Origin: an uncultured Bacilli bacterium
GTDB lineage: Bacteria > Bacillota_I > Bacilli_A > RF39 > UBA660
Assembly: GCA_948760655.1 (NCBI GenBank)
Contig: CAQBKK010000021.1
Span: 1-19,460, forward strand
Reading direction: 5' to 3'
DNA: 19,460 bases
Below are positions 6,950 to 13,920 of the stretch, piece after piece. The position numbers and the translations under genes were made by a program. Position 1 is the stretch's first letter. Every line of letters begins with the position of its first letter. The notes under the pieces were generated by a model. It worked only from the letters and a program-made list of their open reading frames with translations, made no database searches and was not told the DNA's origin.

Positions 6950-7606
6950 ATGACAAGTCTAGACATCGTTGAAGCAAATAGTGGTTTAATTTATAGAATT
7001 ATGAACGAACACTTTTATGGTGTAGAAAGAGAAGATTTATTTCAAGCAGGAGCTTTAGGAATATTAAAAGCATATAAAAACTATCAAAAAAATGGAACAA
7101 CCAAATTTTCTAGTTATGCTTATATGTCCATATTTGGAGAAATGTATGATCTTGCTATGCAAAGACAAATAAAAATTAGTAAAGATTATCTTCGCCTTTA
7201 TAAGGCGATTGAAACGGCTAGATATACACTTGCCCAAAAATGGCATCGTATTCCTACAAATGAAGAATTAGCCTTATTTTTAGAAAAAGATGTAACAGAT
7301 ATAGAAACTGCAATAATGGCATCAACAATCATGATAAGTAGTTTAGATAAAGGAAGTAGTGAAGATAGAAGTATTTATGAAACAATTCCTAAAGAAGAAA
7401 ATATGTCTTTAGACGATCGCATTGCCATTAAAGAAGGACTAGAAACATTAAGCGAAGAAGAAAGACAAATTATTGTTTATCATTACTTAGAAGATATGAC
7501 ACAAAGTGAAATAGCACGTAAACTAAATAAAACCCAAGTGATGGTTTCAAGACAAGAAAAAAAAGGATTAGATAAAATGAGAGCATTCTATCAAGAAAGG
7601 AAATAA
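6950..7606 (+). CDS. sigF: Sporulation RNA polymerase sigma factor, SigF type
   Basis: This 218-residue sigma-70 family protein would direct forespore transcription. Region 2 covers about residues 5-75 (EDLFQAGALGILKAY at 28-42, then KFSSYAYMSIFGEM), region 3 about 78-122 (RIPTNEELALFLEKD), and region 4 about 165-212 with the helix-turn-helix TQSEIARKLNKTQVMVSRQEKK at 184-205, close to the SigF/SigG signature TQSEVAERLGISQVQVSRLEKK pattern. It is about 37 residues shorter than B. subtilis SigF, and the missing part is the N-terminus: the first residues already belong to region 2.1. AAGGAGAGAG (6937-6945) precedes the ATG. It sits directly behind the spoIIAA-like gene and upstream of spoVA genes, as in B. 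subtilis, but spoIIAB is absent here. SigG identity cannot be fully excluded from sequence alone. Confidence 0.78.
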   Translation: MTSLDIVEANSGLIYRIMNEHFYGVEREDLFQAGALGILKAYKNYQKNGTTKFSSYAYMSIFGEMYDLAMQRQIKISKDYLRLYKAIETARYTLAQKWHRIPTNEELALFLEKDVTDIETAIMASTIMISSLDKGSSEDRSIYETIPKEENMSLDDRIAIKEGLETLSEEERQIIVYHYLEDMTQSEIARKLNKTQVMVSRQEKKGLDKMRAFYQERK

Positions 7607-7630
7607 AAAACATTTTTTTAATAAATAGGT

Positions 7631-7684
7631 AAAAAAGAATTAAATAACCAATTTTATGATTTGGAACATTAATTCTTTTTTTTT
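7631..7684 (+). terminator. Long A/T-stem terminator between sigF and spoVAC
   Basis: A 13-base stem, AAAAAAGAATTAA (7631-7643) with TTAATTCTTTTTT (7669-7681), encloses a smaller CCAA/TTGG hairpin (7648-7651 with 7661-7664) and runs into T residues. It separates the sigF operon from the spoVA operon. The remaining 7685-7759 holds nothing I can identify. Confidence 0.75.
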
Positions 7685-7759
7685 GGACTCAAATTTTCTA
7701 AATGGCAATTTCAATAAGTTCTTTGTAATAGCGTAAAAAACAATTGAATACAAGAAACT

Positions 7760-7788
7760 GTATAAAATGCCCCATTTTTTTCATACTA
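7760..7788 (+). promoter_or_regulatory. SigG-type forespore promoter of the spoVA operon
   Basis: GTATA (7760-7764) and CATACTA (7782-7788), 17 bases apart, match the B. subtilis SigG consensus GHATR - N17-18 - CATWMTA at every position. The spoVA operon is SigG-dependent in B. subtilis. The predicted start, about 7795, falls on the GGAGGT ribosome binding site (7794-7799), leaving a leader of about 13 bases. Confidence 0.6.
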
Positions 7789-7807
7789 AAAATGGAGGTA
7801 TATTCTT

Positions 7808-8245
7808 ATGGACAAAGACGAATATAAAAAAATAGTAGATAATCTAACACCAAAAGAGAAAAAAAGTAAAAATGCTATTGTTGCTTTTCTAATAGGAGGA
7901 TTAGTAGGTTTATTAGCAGAAATAATAACCACTATTTTAGTTCACTATTTTGCTATTTCTCGTATGGATGCTTATCTTTGGACTTGTATTCTTGTGATAT
8001 TTATAGCAAGTCTATTTACAGCATTAGGTTTTTTTGATAATTGGGTAACAAAAGCAAAAGCTGGTCTCATTCTTCCAACAACAGGTTTTGCCCATTCTGT
8101 AACAAGTGCAGCTCTCGACTATAAAAGAGATGGATTTATCACAGGAATTGGAGCAAACGTATTTAAACTTGCAGGAAGTGTTATTTTATATGGAATATTA
8201 AGTGCTTTTTTGTTTGCCATTTTAGGAGGTATTATTTATGCCTAG
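7808..8245 (+). CDS. spoVAC: Stage V sporulation protein AC
   Basis: SpoVAC is a membrane component of the SpoVA channel that moves dipicolinic acid into the developing spore and out during germination. The 145 residues match the family in length. Three to four hydrophobic segments are seen: about 23-47, 56-75 and 115-143, with an amphipathic stretch between. The family signature region is present: GFFDNWVTKAKAGLILPTTGFAH and SAALDYKRDGFITGIGANVFKLAGSVILYG-type sequence around residues 74-132. GGAGGT at 7794-7799 precedes the ATG. The stop overlaps the start of spoVAD by eight bases, implying translational coupling. In B. subtilis spoVAC is preceded by spoVAA and spoVAB; neither is present here. 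Confidence 0.93.
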   Translation: MDKDEYKKIVDNLTPKEKKSKNAIVAFLIGGLVGLLAEIITTILVHYFAISRMDAYLWTCILVIFIASLFTALGFFDNWVTKAKAGLILPTTGFAHSVTSAALDYKRDGFITGIGANVFKLAGSVILYGILSAFLFAILGGIIYA

Positions 8246-9212
8246 TTTAAAGTTTAGTAATGTTTATATAAAAGATGCGTTTTCTATAGCAGGACCTTTA
8301 GAAAGTGATGGTCAAATTCGTAAATATGATATTATGTTGGAAGATTATTATTATGGAGAAAAAACATTTATTGATGCAGAAATAAGAATGCAAAAAAATG
8401 TAATTGATAATCTTTTATATCGAAATAAAATGGCAAAAAAGATGGATTTATTAATTGGGGGCGATTTATCTAATCAAATGACAATTACAAACTATAGTGC
8501 TAAAAATTTTAACATTCCTTTTTTAGGCGTCTATAGTGCTTGTGCAACTTTTGCTGAAAGTTTAATTTTAGCTAGTACTTTTATTGAAGCAAAGAGTGCC
8601 AATCATACAATTGTCATCACAAGTAGTCATAATTTGAATGCTGAAAGACAATTTCGTTTTCCTATAGAATATGGAGCCCCAAAAGCAAATACAACTACAT
8701 TTACAGCAACTGGTTCGGTTGGGGCAATCTTAACCAATGAAAAAAGTAAAATAAAAATAGAATCGGCAACAATTGGCACAGCCCTAGATTATGGAATAAA
8801 AGATGCTACGCATATGGGGGCAGTTATGACACCAGCCGCTATAGAAGTTTTAATGACACATTTAAAAGATTTTAAAAGAACCACAGAGGATTATGATGTC
8901 ATTCTAACAGGGGATTTAGGACAGATTGGGAGCGATATATTTAAAGAATGTCTAAAAACAAATTTTGGCATAAATATAAAAAATCATATGGATGCTGGTT
9001 GTGAAATATTTGCAAAAAGTCAAGAAGTATATTCTGGTTCAAGTGGCCCTGTAACCTTACCACTTGTCTTATTTAATAAAATTTTAAAAAATAATAAATA
9101 CAAAAAAATTTTGATCATTGCAACAGGGTCTCTACATTCAAAAGATACAACAAATCAGAAAAAAACAATTCCTTGTATTGCACATGCTGTTAGTTTGGAG
9201 GTTTTATCATGA
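8238..9212 (+). CDS. spoVAD: Stage V sporulation protein AD (dipicolinic acid-binding)
   Basis: SpoVAD is the soluble, thiolase-fold component that binds dipicolinic acid at the spore inner membrane. The 324 residues are slightly short of the usual length of about 338. Recognisable segments are GGDLSNQ at 74-80, IPFLGVYSACATF at 93-105 (C102 at the thiolase-like cysteine position), SSHN at 129-132 and ERQFRFPIEYG at 136-146, followed by FTATGSVGAIL and later TGDLGQIGSDIF and YSGSSG. No transmembrane segment is visible. The start overlaps the end of spoVAC and the stop overlaps the start of spoVAE by four bases (ATGA), so the three proteins are tightly coupled. Confidence 0.95.
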   Translation: MPSLKFSNVYIKDAFSIAGPLESDGQIRKYDIMLEDYYYGEKTFIDAEIRMQKNVIDNLLYRNKMAKKMDLLIGGDLSNQMTITNYSAKNFNIPFLGVYSACATFAESLILASTFIEAKSANHTIVITSSHNLNAERQFRFPIEYGAPKANTTTFTATGSVGAILTNEKSKIKIESATIGTALDYGIKDATHMGAVMTPAAIEVLMTHLKDFKRTTEDYDVILTGDLGQIGSDIFKECLKTNFGINIKNHMDAGCEIFAKSQEVYSGSSGPVTLPLVLFNKILKNNKYKKILIIATGSLHSKDTTNQKKTIPCIAHAVSLEVLS

Positions 9213-9559
9213 ATTATTTAGGTGCTTTCCTTTTTTCAGGAATTGCTTGTCTACTTGCACAAATGATACTTGATAATACCAAATTAACACCAGGTCATGT
9301 AACAAGTTTATTTACCGTCTTAGGAGCTTTCTTTGGTTTTTTAGGACTTTATGATAAATTTATTGCATTTGCAGGCAGTGGTGCGACTACAATTATTTCT
9401 AATTTTGGCTATGTTCTTTATAAGGGAGCATATTTAGGCTTGAAAGAACAAGGAATATTGGGGTTATTTTCAGGACTTTTAACGAAGGGATCCTGTGCGA
9501 TTACAGCAGCTATTGTATTTTCCTTTCTTTTGGTTATGGTATTTAAACCTAAAGATTAA
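9209..9559 (+). CDS. spoVAE: Stage V sporulation protein AE (SpoVAEB type)
   Basis: This 116-residue membrane protein is the third core component of the SpoVA dipicolinic acid channel. Hydrophobic segments cover about residues 3-20, 33-55 and 90-112. The family stretch LTPGHVTSLFTVLGAFFGFLG (about residues 26-46) and GSGATTIISNFGYVLYKG (about 56-73) is clear. It starts inside the stop of spoVAD and is followed by a terminator, so the operon is spoVAC-spoVAD-spoVAE only; spoVAEA and spoVAF equivalents are absent from the window. Confidence 0.93.
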   Translation: MNYLGAFLFSGIACLLAQMILDNTKLTPGHVTSLFTVLGAFFGFLGLYDKFIAFAGSGATTIISNFGYVLYKGAYLGLKEQGILGLFSGLLTKGSCAITAAIVFSFLLVMVFKPKD

Positions 9560-9575
9560 TACTATTTTTATTTAC

Positions 9576-9604
9576 AACTTCCTAAGTTTAGGAGGTTTTA
9601 TTTT
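9576..9604. terminator. Bidirectional hairpin terminator between spoVAE and the XRE gene
   Basis: AACTTCCTAA (9576-9585) pairs with TTAGGAGGTT (9588-9597), with one T-G pair and a tight loop, followed by TTTATTTT on the plus strand; on the minus strand the downstream flank is also A/T-rich, so it can serve the convergent XRE gene. Confidence 0.72.
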
Positions 9605-9618
9605 ATGTACTAGAAATT

Positions 9619-10044
9619 TTAAAATTCCATTGGGTTAGTTGGCTTTAATTCACCATCACAATTGGTGCATGGAAACGTTGGAAGATTTTTATTTCCAGCA
9701 ATTTCATATATATTTTGAAAATGTTTTACTATTTGACTAGGAATTTTACTATTTATACCACATTTAGTGCATGCATAATTCATATATTTTTTATTATCTA
9801 ATCCATTTGTATTATCTTCACATAATTTATAAAAATCAACTTCTAACACTCTTGAAATTCGCCATATTGCCCCTAAAGAAAAAGTTTGATGATAAGCAGA
9901 TTCTATTCCTCGAATAAAAGACAAAGAATAATTGATTTCTTCTGCCAATTTTTCTTGTGTCCAACCCTTTAATTTACGATACTTTTTTACATTTTTACTT
10001 ATGATTTCATAAATATAATTTTCATCATCTTTTTTAAATTCCAT
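9619..10044 (-). CDS. XRE-family transcriptional regulator with C-terminal zinc ribbon
   Basis: This 141-residue protein has an XRE/Cro helix-turn-helix at about residues 15-72 (NVKKYRKLKGWTQEKLAEE then SLSFIRGIES), followed by a C-terminal zinc-ribbon pair: CTKC at 92-95 and CTNC at 126-129. It is on the opposite strand to, and divergent from, the SPFH-to-EF-Tu-domain operon, the arrangement expected of a local regulator. An in-frame GTG at 10053 is rejected because AGGTG (10055-10051) is the ribosome binding site for the ATG at 10044, six bases away. The zinc ribbon links it to the neighbouring operon, where three of five proteins also carry cysteine-pair ribbons; that the metal site senses a signal is inference. 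Confidence 0.8.
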   Translation of the reverse strand: MEFKKDDENYIYEIISKNVKKYRKLKGWTQEKLAEEINYSLSFIRGIESAYHQTFSLGAIWRISRVLEVDFYKLCEDNTNGLDNKKYMNYACTKCGINSKIPSQIVKHFQNIYEIAGNKNLPTFPCTNCDGELKPTNPMEF

Positions 10045-10083
10045 TAATATCACCTAATTTTCTATAAGCAAATCATTTTTAGT

Positions 10084-10150
10084 ATGTATTACCATTATCT
10101 AACAAATATAATGTATTTTTAATCTTGTATTCATGTATTATTATGAACAA
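10084..10150. promoter_or_regulatory. Repeated ATGTATT elements and imperfect dyad in the divergent intergenic region
   Basis: ATGTATT occurs three times in direct orientation (10084-10090, 10111-10117, 10133-10139), and TTCAT (10130-10134) is mirrored by ATGAA (10143-10147). This lies between the divergent XRE gene and the SPFH operon promoter and is a candidate operator, but the DNA is AT-rich and chance repeats are likely. Confidence 0.22.
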
Positions 10151-10184
10151 AGTAACAAAAATAATGTCACTTTTTGAAAAATTA

Positions 10185-10193
10185 TGTTACAAT
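10185..10193 (+). promoter_or_regulatory. Extended -10 promoter of the SPFH operon
   Basis: TGT precedes TACAAT (10188-10193). The -35 position 17 bases upstream holds TGTCAC (10165-10170), a weak match. The start near 10200 gives a leader of about 59 bases, longer than other leaders here, with room for regulation. Confidence 0.45.
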
Positions 10194-10258
10194 GAAGAAG
10201 AATAGTAGTACATGTTTAACAACTATTTAAATTTATACAAAAAGAGAGGTAAGAAAAT

Positions 10259-11479
10259 ATGGGATTTATTAAGGCTTTTGCAGGTTCTATAGGAGGAACA
10301 TTTGCAGACGAGTGGAAAGATTTTTATAAACCGAAAGAAAATATAAGTGGAACAACAGCTATTTCAATTGCTGTGCCACAAGGAGAAAACAATGGAAGAG
10401 GAGAAAATACAAAGGGGTCAGAAAATATTATAACGAATGGCAGTAAAATTATTGTTCCAGAGGGAATGGCACTTATTACAATGCAAGATGGAGCTATTAC
10501 AGGATTTGTTGCTGAACCTGGAGGATTTATTTTTTCGTCAGCAGAACAAAATTCACAATCATTTTTTTCAGGTGGAGGAATTCTTTCTTCTACCATTACA
10601 ACAAGTTGGGAACGGTTTAAATTTGGTGGACAACCTGGAGTAGAACAAACAGCTTTCTATATCAATTTAAAAGAAATACCCAATAACAAATTTGGTACGC
10701 AATCAGAAATTTATTGGGATGATGCTTACTTAAATGCTCAAGTTGGTGCTATTACAAGAGGTACGTATTCTTTAAAGATAACCGATCCATTATTATTTGT
10801 GAAAAATTTTGTTCCAGTAGAATACTTGCGACCTGGAGCGAATAATTTTGATTTTGCAGATATGAATAACGATGCTTCTAGCCAATTATTTAATGAAGTA
10901 GTAAGTAGTTTATCGAGTGCATTTTCTAATTATACAAATGATCCAACAAAGGGAAATCGAATTTCAAAAATTCAAGGAGATCAGATTGGCTTTGCTCAAA
11001 GTTTATCAAAAGCAGTAGAAGATGGGTACCAGTGGAAAACCAATCGTGGGTTAGAAATAGTGAGTGTGGCAATCCAAGCCATTGAATACGATAGTGATAC
11101 AAAAGCTCTTCTAAGTGATGTGAAAAAAGCAGATGCATTATCTGGAGCTAGAGGAAATGCATTTATGCAACAATCTGTTGCTCGTGGTATTCAAGCTGCT
11201 GGAGAAAATGGTGGAGGATCTACTATGGCATTTATGGGAATGGGTATGAATGCTGCTAGTAGCATGATGGGAGGAGTATCACAAACTCCTGAGAATAATG
11301 TCAATCCTTTTATCAATGTTTCACAAAGTCAAGAAAATGTATCCAACCCACAATCAAGTAATGTAGAAACCAAAGAAGATCCTTATGCCAAATTAACAGA
11401 AATGAAAAAACTATTAGATGCTGGTGTGATTACTACAGAAGATTTTGAAAAAGCCAAAAAACAACTTTTAGGGATTTAA
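10259..11479 (+). CDS. SPFH/virion-core-type protein with C-terminal SHOCT domain (YdjI-like)
   Basis: This 406-residue protein resembles the SPFH-type 'virion core protein' family that includes B. subtilis YdjI, linked with the PspA/YdjGHI membrane-stress proteins. It opens with GFIKAFAGSIGGTFADEWKD, typical of the family, then an SPFH-like beta-rich domain (about 55-200: IIVPEGMALITMQDGAI, EPGGFIF), a helical region (about 205-300), a Gly/Met/Ala-rich linker (about 310-345) and a polar Asn/Ser/Gln linker. Residues about 374-406 (DPYAKLTEMKKLLDAG...EDFEKAKKQLL) form a SHOCT oligomerisation motif. Many relatives end with a zinc ribbon; this one does not, but the next gene supplies two. AGAGAGGTAAG at 10243-10253 precedes the ATG. 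Its stop overlaps the next start (TAATG). First gene of a five-gene run. Confidence 0.82.
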   Translation: MGFIKAFAGSIGGTFADEWKDFYKPKENISGTTAISIAVPQGENNGRGENTKGSENIITNGSKIIVPEGMALITMQDGAITGFVAEPGGFIFSSAEQNSQSFFSGGGILSSTITTSWERFKFGGQPGVEQTAFYINLKEIPNNKFGTQSEIYWDDAYLNAQVGAITRGTYSLKITDPLLFVKNFVPVEYLRPGANNFDFADMNNDASSQLFNEVVSSLSSAFSNYTNDPTKGNRISKIQGDQIGFAQSLSKAVEDGYQWKTNRGLEIVSVAIQAIEYDSDTKALLSDVKKADALSGARGNAFMQQSVARGIQAAGENGGGSTMAFMGMGMNAASSMMGGVSQTPENNVNPFINVSQSQENVSNPQSSNVETKEDPYAKLTEMKKLLDAGVITTEDFEKAKKQLLGI

Positions 11480-12978
11480 TGATGCAAACGGATGAATTAC
11501 AAGTAGTCAAAACAGATACTAGTAGTGTGAATGGTCAAAACAAATGCCCAAAGTGTGGTGCAACAGAAATAACGTTAAATCCTGAGACAGGAAAATTAAG
11601 ATGTGATTTTTGTCGTCATGAATTTGAACCTGTAAAAGTAGAAATATTACAAGAAGATTTAACTACGTTAGAGGGGCAAGTAATTGGTAGTGGTGCCCAA
11701 GATATTATTCCAGATACAAATGAAATGGTGACATTTAAATGTACAAGTTGTGGGGCAGAAGTTGTTATTGATACAGCAAGCAGTATGCAAGCAAGATGCC
11801 ATTGGTGTAGAAATGTATTATCTATAAACGAGCAGATTCCCAATGGTGCTATTCCTGATTTTGTTCTTCCTTTTCAAGTGACGAAAGAAGAAGCACAAAA
11901 ACAAATTGCAGCTTTTGTTGGAAAACGTAAATTTTTTGCTCATCCAAAATTTAAAAATGAATTTTGTTTAGAGAATATTATGGGTGTGTATTTTCCCTAT
12001 ATGGTTGTAAATATGAATACCCATGCACAATTTATTGGTGAAGGAGAACATTTGGTAAAAACATATACAAGAGGTTCAGGAGATAAAAAGAAGACTTATT
12101 ATGATGCAGATGTGTATGCAATTGAGCGAGAATTTGATTTAAGTATATATAATTTAACTATAGAATCAAATAGTGAGCGATTAAACCAAATGGCGCAAGA
12201 TAAAACCAATAATATTATAAATGCCATAATGCCTTTTGATATTGAAAATGCTATTTCCTTTGATGCAAATTATTTAAAAGGATATTCATCTGAAAGACGA
12301 GATAGTGATATACAAAAATTATTACCACTTGCTATGAAACAAGCTCAAGATGTTGCAAGATTTTCTTCGCATGCAACGCTTGAAGAGTACGATCGAGGTG
12401 TTAAATTTTCAAAAGAAAATGTGAATGTGAAAGGAACACAGTGGAATGCAGCTTATCTTCCTGTTTGGTTATATAGTTACCAAGAAGTAACAAAAACAAA
12501 AAAAGTTTTGCACTATGTAGCAGTGAATGCGCGAACAAAAGAAACAATGGGAAGTGTTCCTATTTATTATAAAAAGTTAATATGTCTTTCCATTTTAGTA
12601 GAAATACTAGGAATTGTTCTGGTATCTTTAGTAGATTTTTCTTTTCGTTGGGCTTTCCTTTTTTCTGGGTTTGTTTATTTTTATTTCTTTTATTTAAAAT
12701 ATAGAAATTTAAATGCAAGACATTTACATGAAAAAGAAACAAAAACAAACCTTTATAATTTACAGAAAAAAGATCAATATATAGAAAGAAAAACAGGTTT
12801 GACTACTAGAAGAATAGTAGGAGAAAATACGAATCAAGTTACTTCTACAACTCCAGTTAATCAGTTGCTTGAATCTGTCAAACTAGAAAAAGGAACTCTA
12901 AATTTTTCTTTAAATAAAAGTGTAGAAAATATGGAAAGAATAATAAAAGAAAATATAAAAAAAGAAAGTGAGAAATAA
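11479..12978 (+). CDS. TFIIB-type double zinc-ribbon membrane protein (YdjG-like)
   Basis: This 499-residue protein begins with two consecutive zinc ribbons: C23/C26 with C42/C45, and C88/C91 with C107/C110. A long soluble region follows (about 120-360), including the family-type stretch AYLPVWLYSYQEV at about 325-337 and HYVAVNARTKETMGSVP. Two transmembrane segments lie at about 366-386 and 391-407, then a basic region and a polar tail to the end. This order matches the TFIIB-type zinc-ribbon proteins typified by B. subtilis YdjG, a partner of YdjI and PspA in membrane stress. Start: ATG at 11479 overlapping the preceding stop, or the adjacent ATG at 11482; AGGG at 11470-11473 serves either. 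It is translationally coupled to its neighbour. The ribbons face the cytosol if the two-TM hairpin model is right. Confidence 0.83.
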   Translation: MMQTDELQVVKTDTSSVNGQNKCPKCGATEITLNPETGKLRCDFCRHEFEPVKVEILQEDLTTLEGQVIGSGAQDIIPDTNEMVTFKCTSCGAEVVIDTASSMQARCHWCRNVLSINEQIPNGAIPDFVLPFQVTKEEAQKQIAAFVGKRKFFAHPKFKNEFCLENIMGVYFPYMVVNMNTHAQFIGEGEHLVKTYTRGSGDKKKTYYDADVYAIEREFDLSIYNLTIESNSERLNQMAQDKTNNIINAIMPFDIENAISFDANYLKGYSSERRDSDIQKLLPLAMKQAQDVARFSSHATLEEYDRGVKFSKENVNVKGTQWNAAYLPVWLYSYQEVTKTKKVLHYVAVNARTKETMGSVPIYYKKLICLSILVEILGIVLVSLVDFSFRWAFLFSGFVYFYFFYLKYRNLNARHLHEKETKTNLYNLQKKDQYIERKTGLTTRRIVGENTNQVTSTTPVNQLLESVKLEKGTLNFSLNKSVENMERIIKENIKKESEK

Positions 12979-12981
12979 TAT

Positions 12982-13881
12982 ATGATATGTAGTAATTGTG
13001 GGGTTACTAATAGCCCTGAATCTAAATTTTGTGTGGGATGCGGGCATCCATTAGGAGTTCAAAATGTAGGTACAAATCCCCAAATGAATGTACAAAATAG
13101 TGGAATAGGTGTTTCTTCTATGGAACAACAACCCACTTTACAAGAACCAATTTCTAATGGAATGATGGGAAATGTTGGTATAAATACTAATGTAGGAAGT
13201 GGGAACCAAACAGGAAGTATAACTTTACAAACTTATTTTTTCATTCTAATTTCAATTTTTTTAAAACCATATACAGCATTAAAAAAAGAAGGAGAGAAAT
13301 TTAATACTTTTAAAAATTCTTTCATCTTATCTCTTTTTATTAGTATATTTGGAGTAACAATCAATTTATTACAAACAATTTGGAATGTGATAAGGGTAAG
13401 AACGTATGATTATACTGCACATAAATATATAACAAAATTTGTTTTTGAAAATATAAAAGATATTAAATTTGTAAAAGTAATAGGACAAAATTTTTTGATT
13501 TATTTAGGAATAATATTTGCTATTGCTTGTGTATTTTATATAGCAAGTTTAATCGTAAAAAAACAACTGAATTTTTCTAAAATCTTAGGAATTTCTGCTG
13601 TATCTATTGTACCGTTACTTTTAAGTTTTCTATTACTTTCTCCACTACTTGGAATGATTTCCTCTTATCTTTCAACGGGCATTTCTTTAGTGGGAGGTAT
13701 TTATACTCTTTTGTTAACCTATGAGGGAATGAACGAAGAATTACAACTAGAAGGCAATCAAAAGTATTATTTTAATCTAATTTGTTTGTCTATTTTAGGA
13801 ATAGCTGCCTATTATTTATATATGAAATTTTTTATGGATATTGGTGGAACTTTAAGTGATTTACTTGATTTATTTAAATAG
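12982..13881 (+). CDS. Zinc-ribbon, Yip1-like multi-pass membrane protein
   Basis: This 299-residue protein has an N-terminal zinc ribbon (C3, C6, C17, C20), a disordered Asn/Gln/Gly/Met linker (about 25-80), and a hydrophobic C-terminal part with about five membrane segments: 112-134, 169-192, 200-227, 229-247 and 264-282. The pattern KPYTALKKEGEKF followed by several helices resembles Yip1-like/DUF6574-type zinc-ribbon proteins of Firmicutes; I cannot confirm the exact family. It begins three bases after the preceding stop, with only a weak purine-rich ribosome binding site (about 12964-12974), so translation is probably coupled. The ribbon has the same spacing and position as that of the next protein. 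A hairpin terminator overlaps its stop codon. Confidence 0.75.
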   Translation: MICSNCGVTNSPESKFCVGCGHPLGVQNVGTNPQMNVQNSGIGVSSMEQQPTLQEPISNGMMGNVGINTNVGSGNQTGSITLQTYFFILISIFLKPYTALKKEGEKFNTFKNSFILSLFISIFGVTINLLQTIWNVIRVRTYDYTAHKYITKFVFENIKDIKFVKVIGQNFLIYLGIIFAIACVFYIASLIVKKQLNFSKILGISAVSIVPLLLSFLLLSPLLGMISSYLSTGISLVGGIYTLLLTYEGMNEELQLEGNQKYYFNLICLSILGIAAYYLYMKFFMDIGGTLSDLLDLFK

Positions 13882-13903
13882 GTGAAAGCAACACCTATTT
13901 TTT
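13876..13903 (+). terminator. Intra-operon hairpin between the Yip1-like and M4 protease genes
   Basis: AAATAGGTG (13876-13884) pairs with CACCTATTT (13892-13900) around AAAGCAA, ending in six Ts (13898-13903). It contains the TAG stop. The M4 gene starts 18 bases later with no space for a promoter, so this probably attenuates rather than fully ends transcription. Confidence 0.72.
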
Positions 13904-13920
13904 AAAAGAGGAGATTTTAA

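Noticed and set aside
10081..10150. Short CRISPR-like or attachment-site repeats
   Set aside because: The repeated unit is only seven AT-rich bases with uneven spacing and no cas, integrase or tRNA gene nearby.
10437..10643. Plus-strand open frame inside the SPFH gene
   Set aside because: Out of frame with a well-supported gene, no ribosome binding site and no recognisable features.
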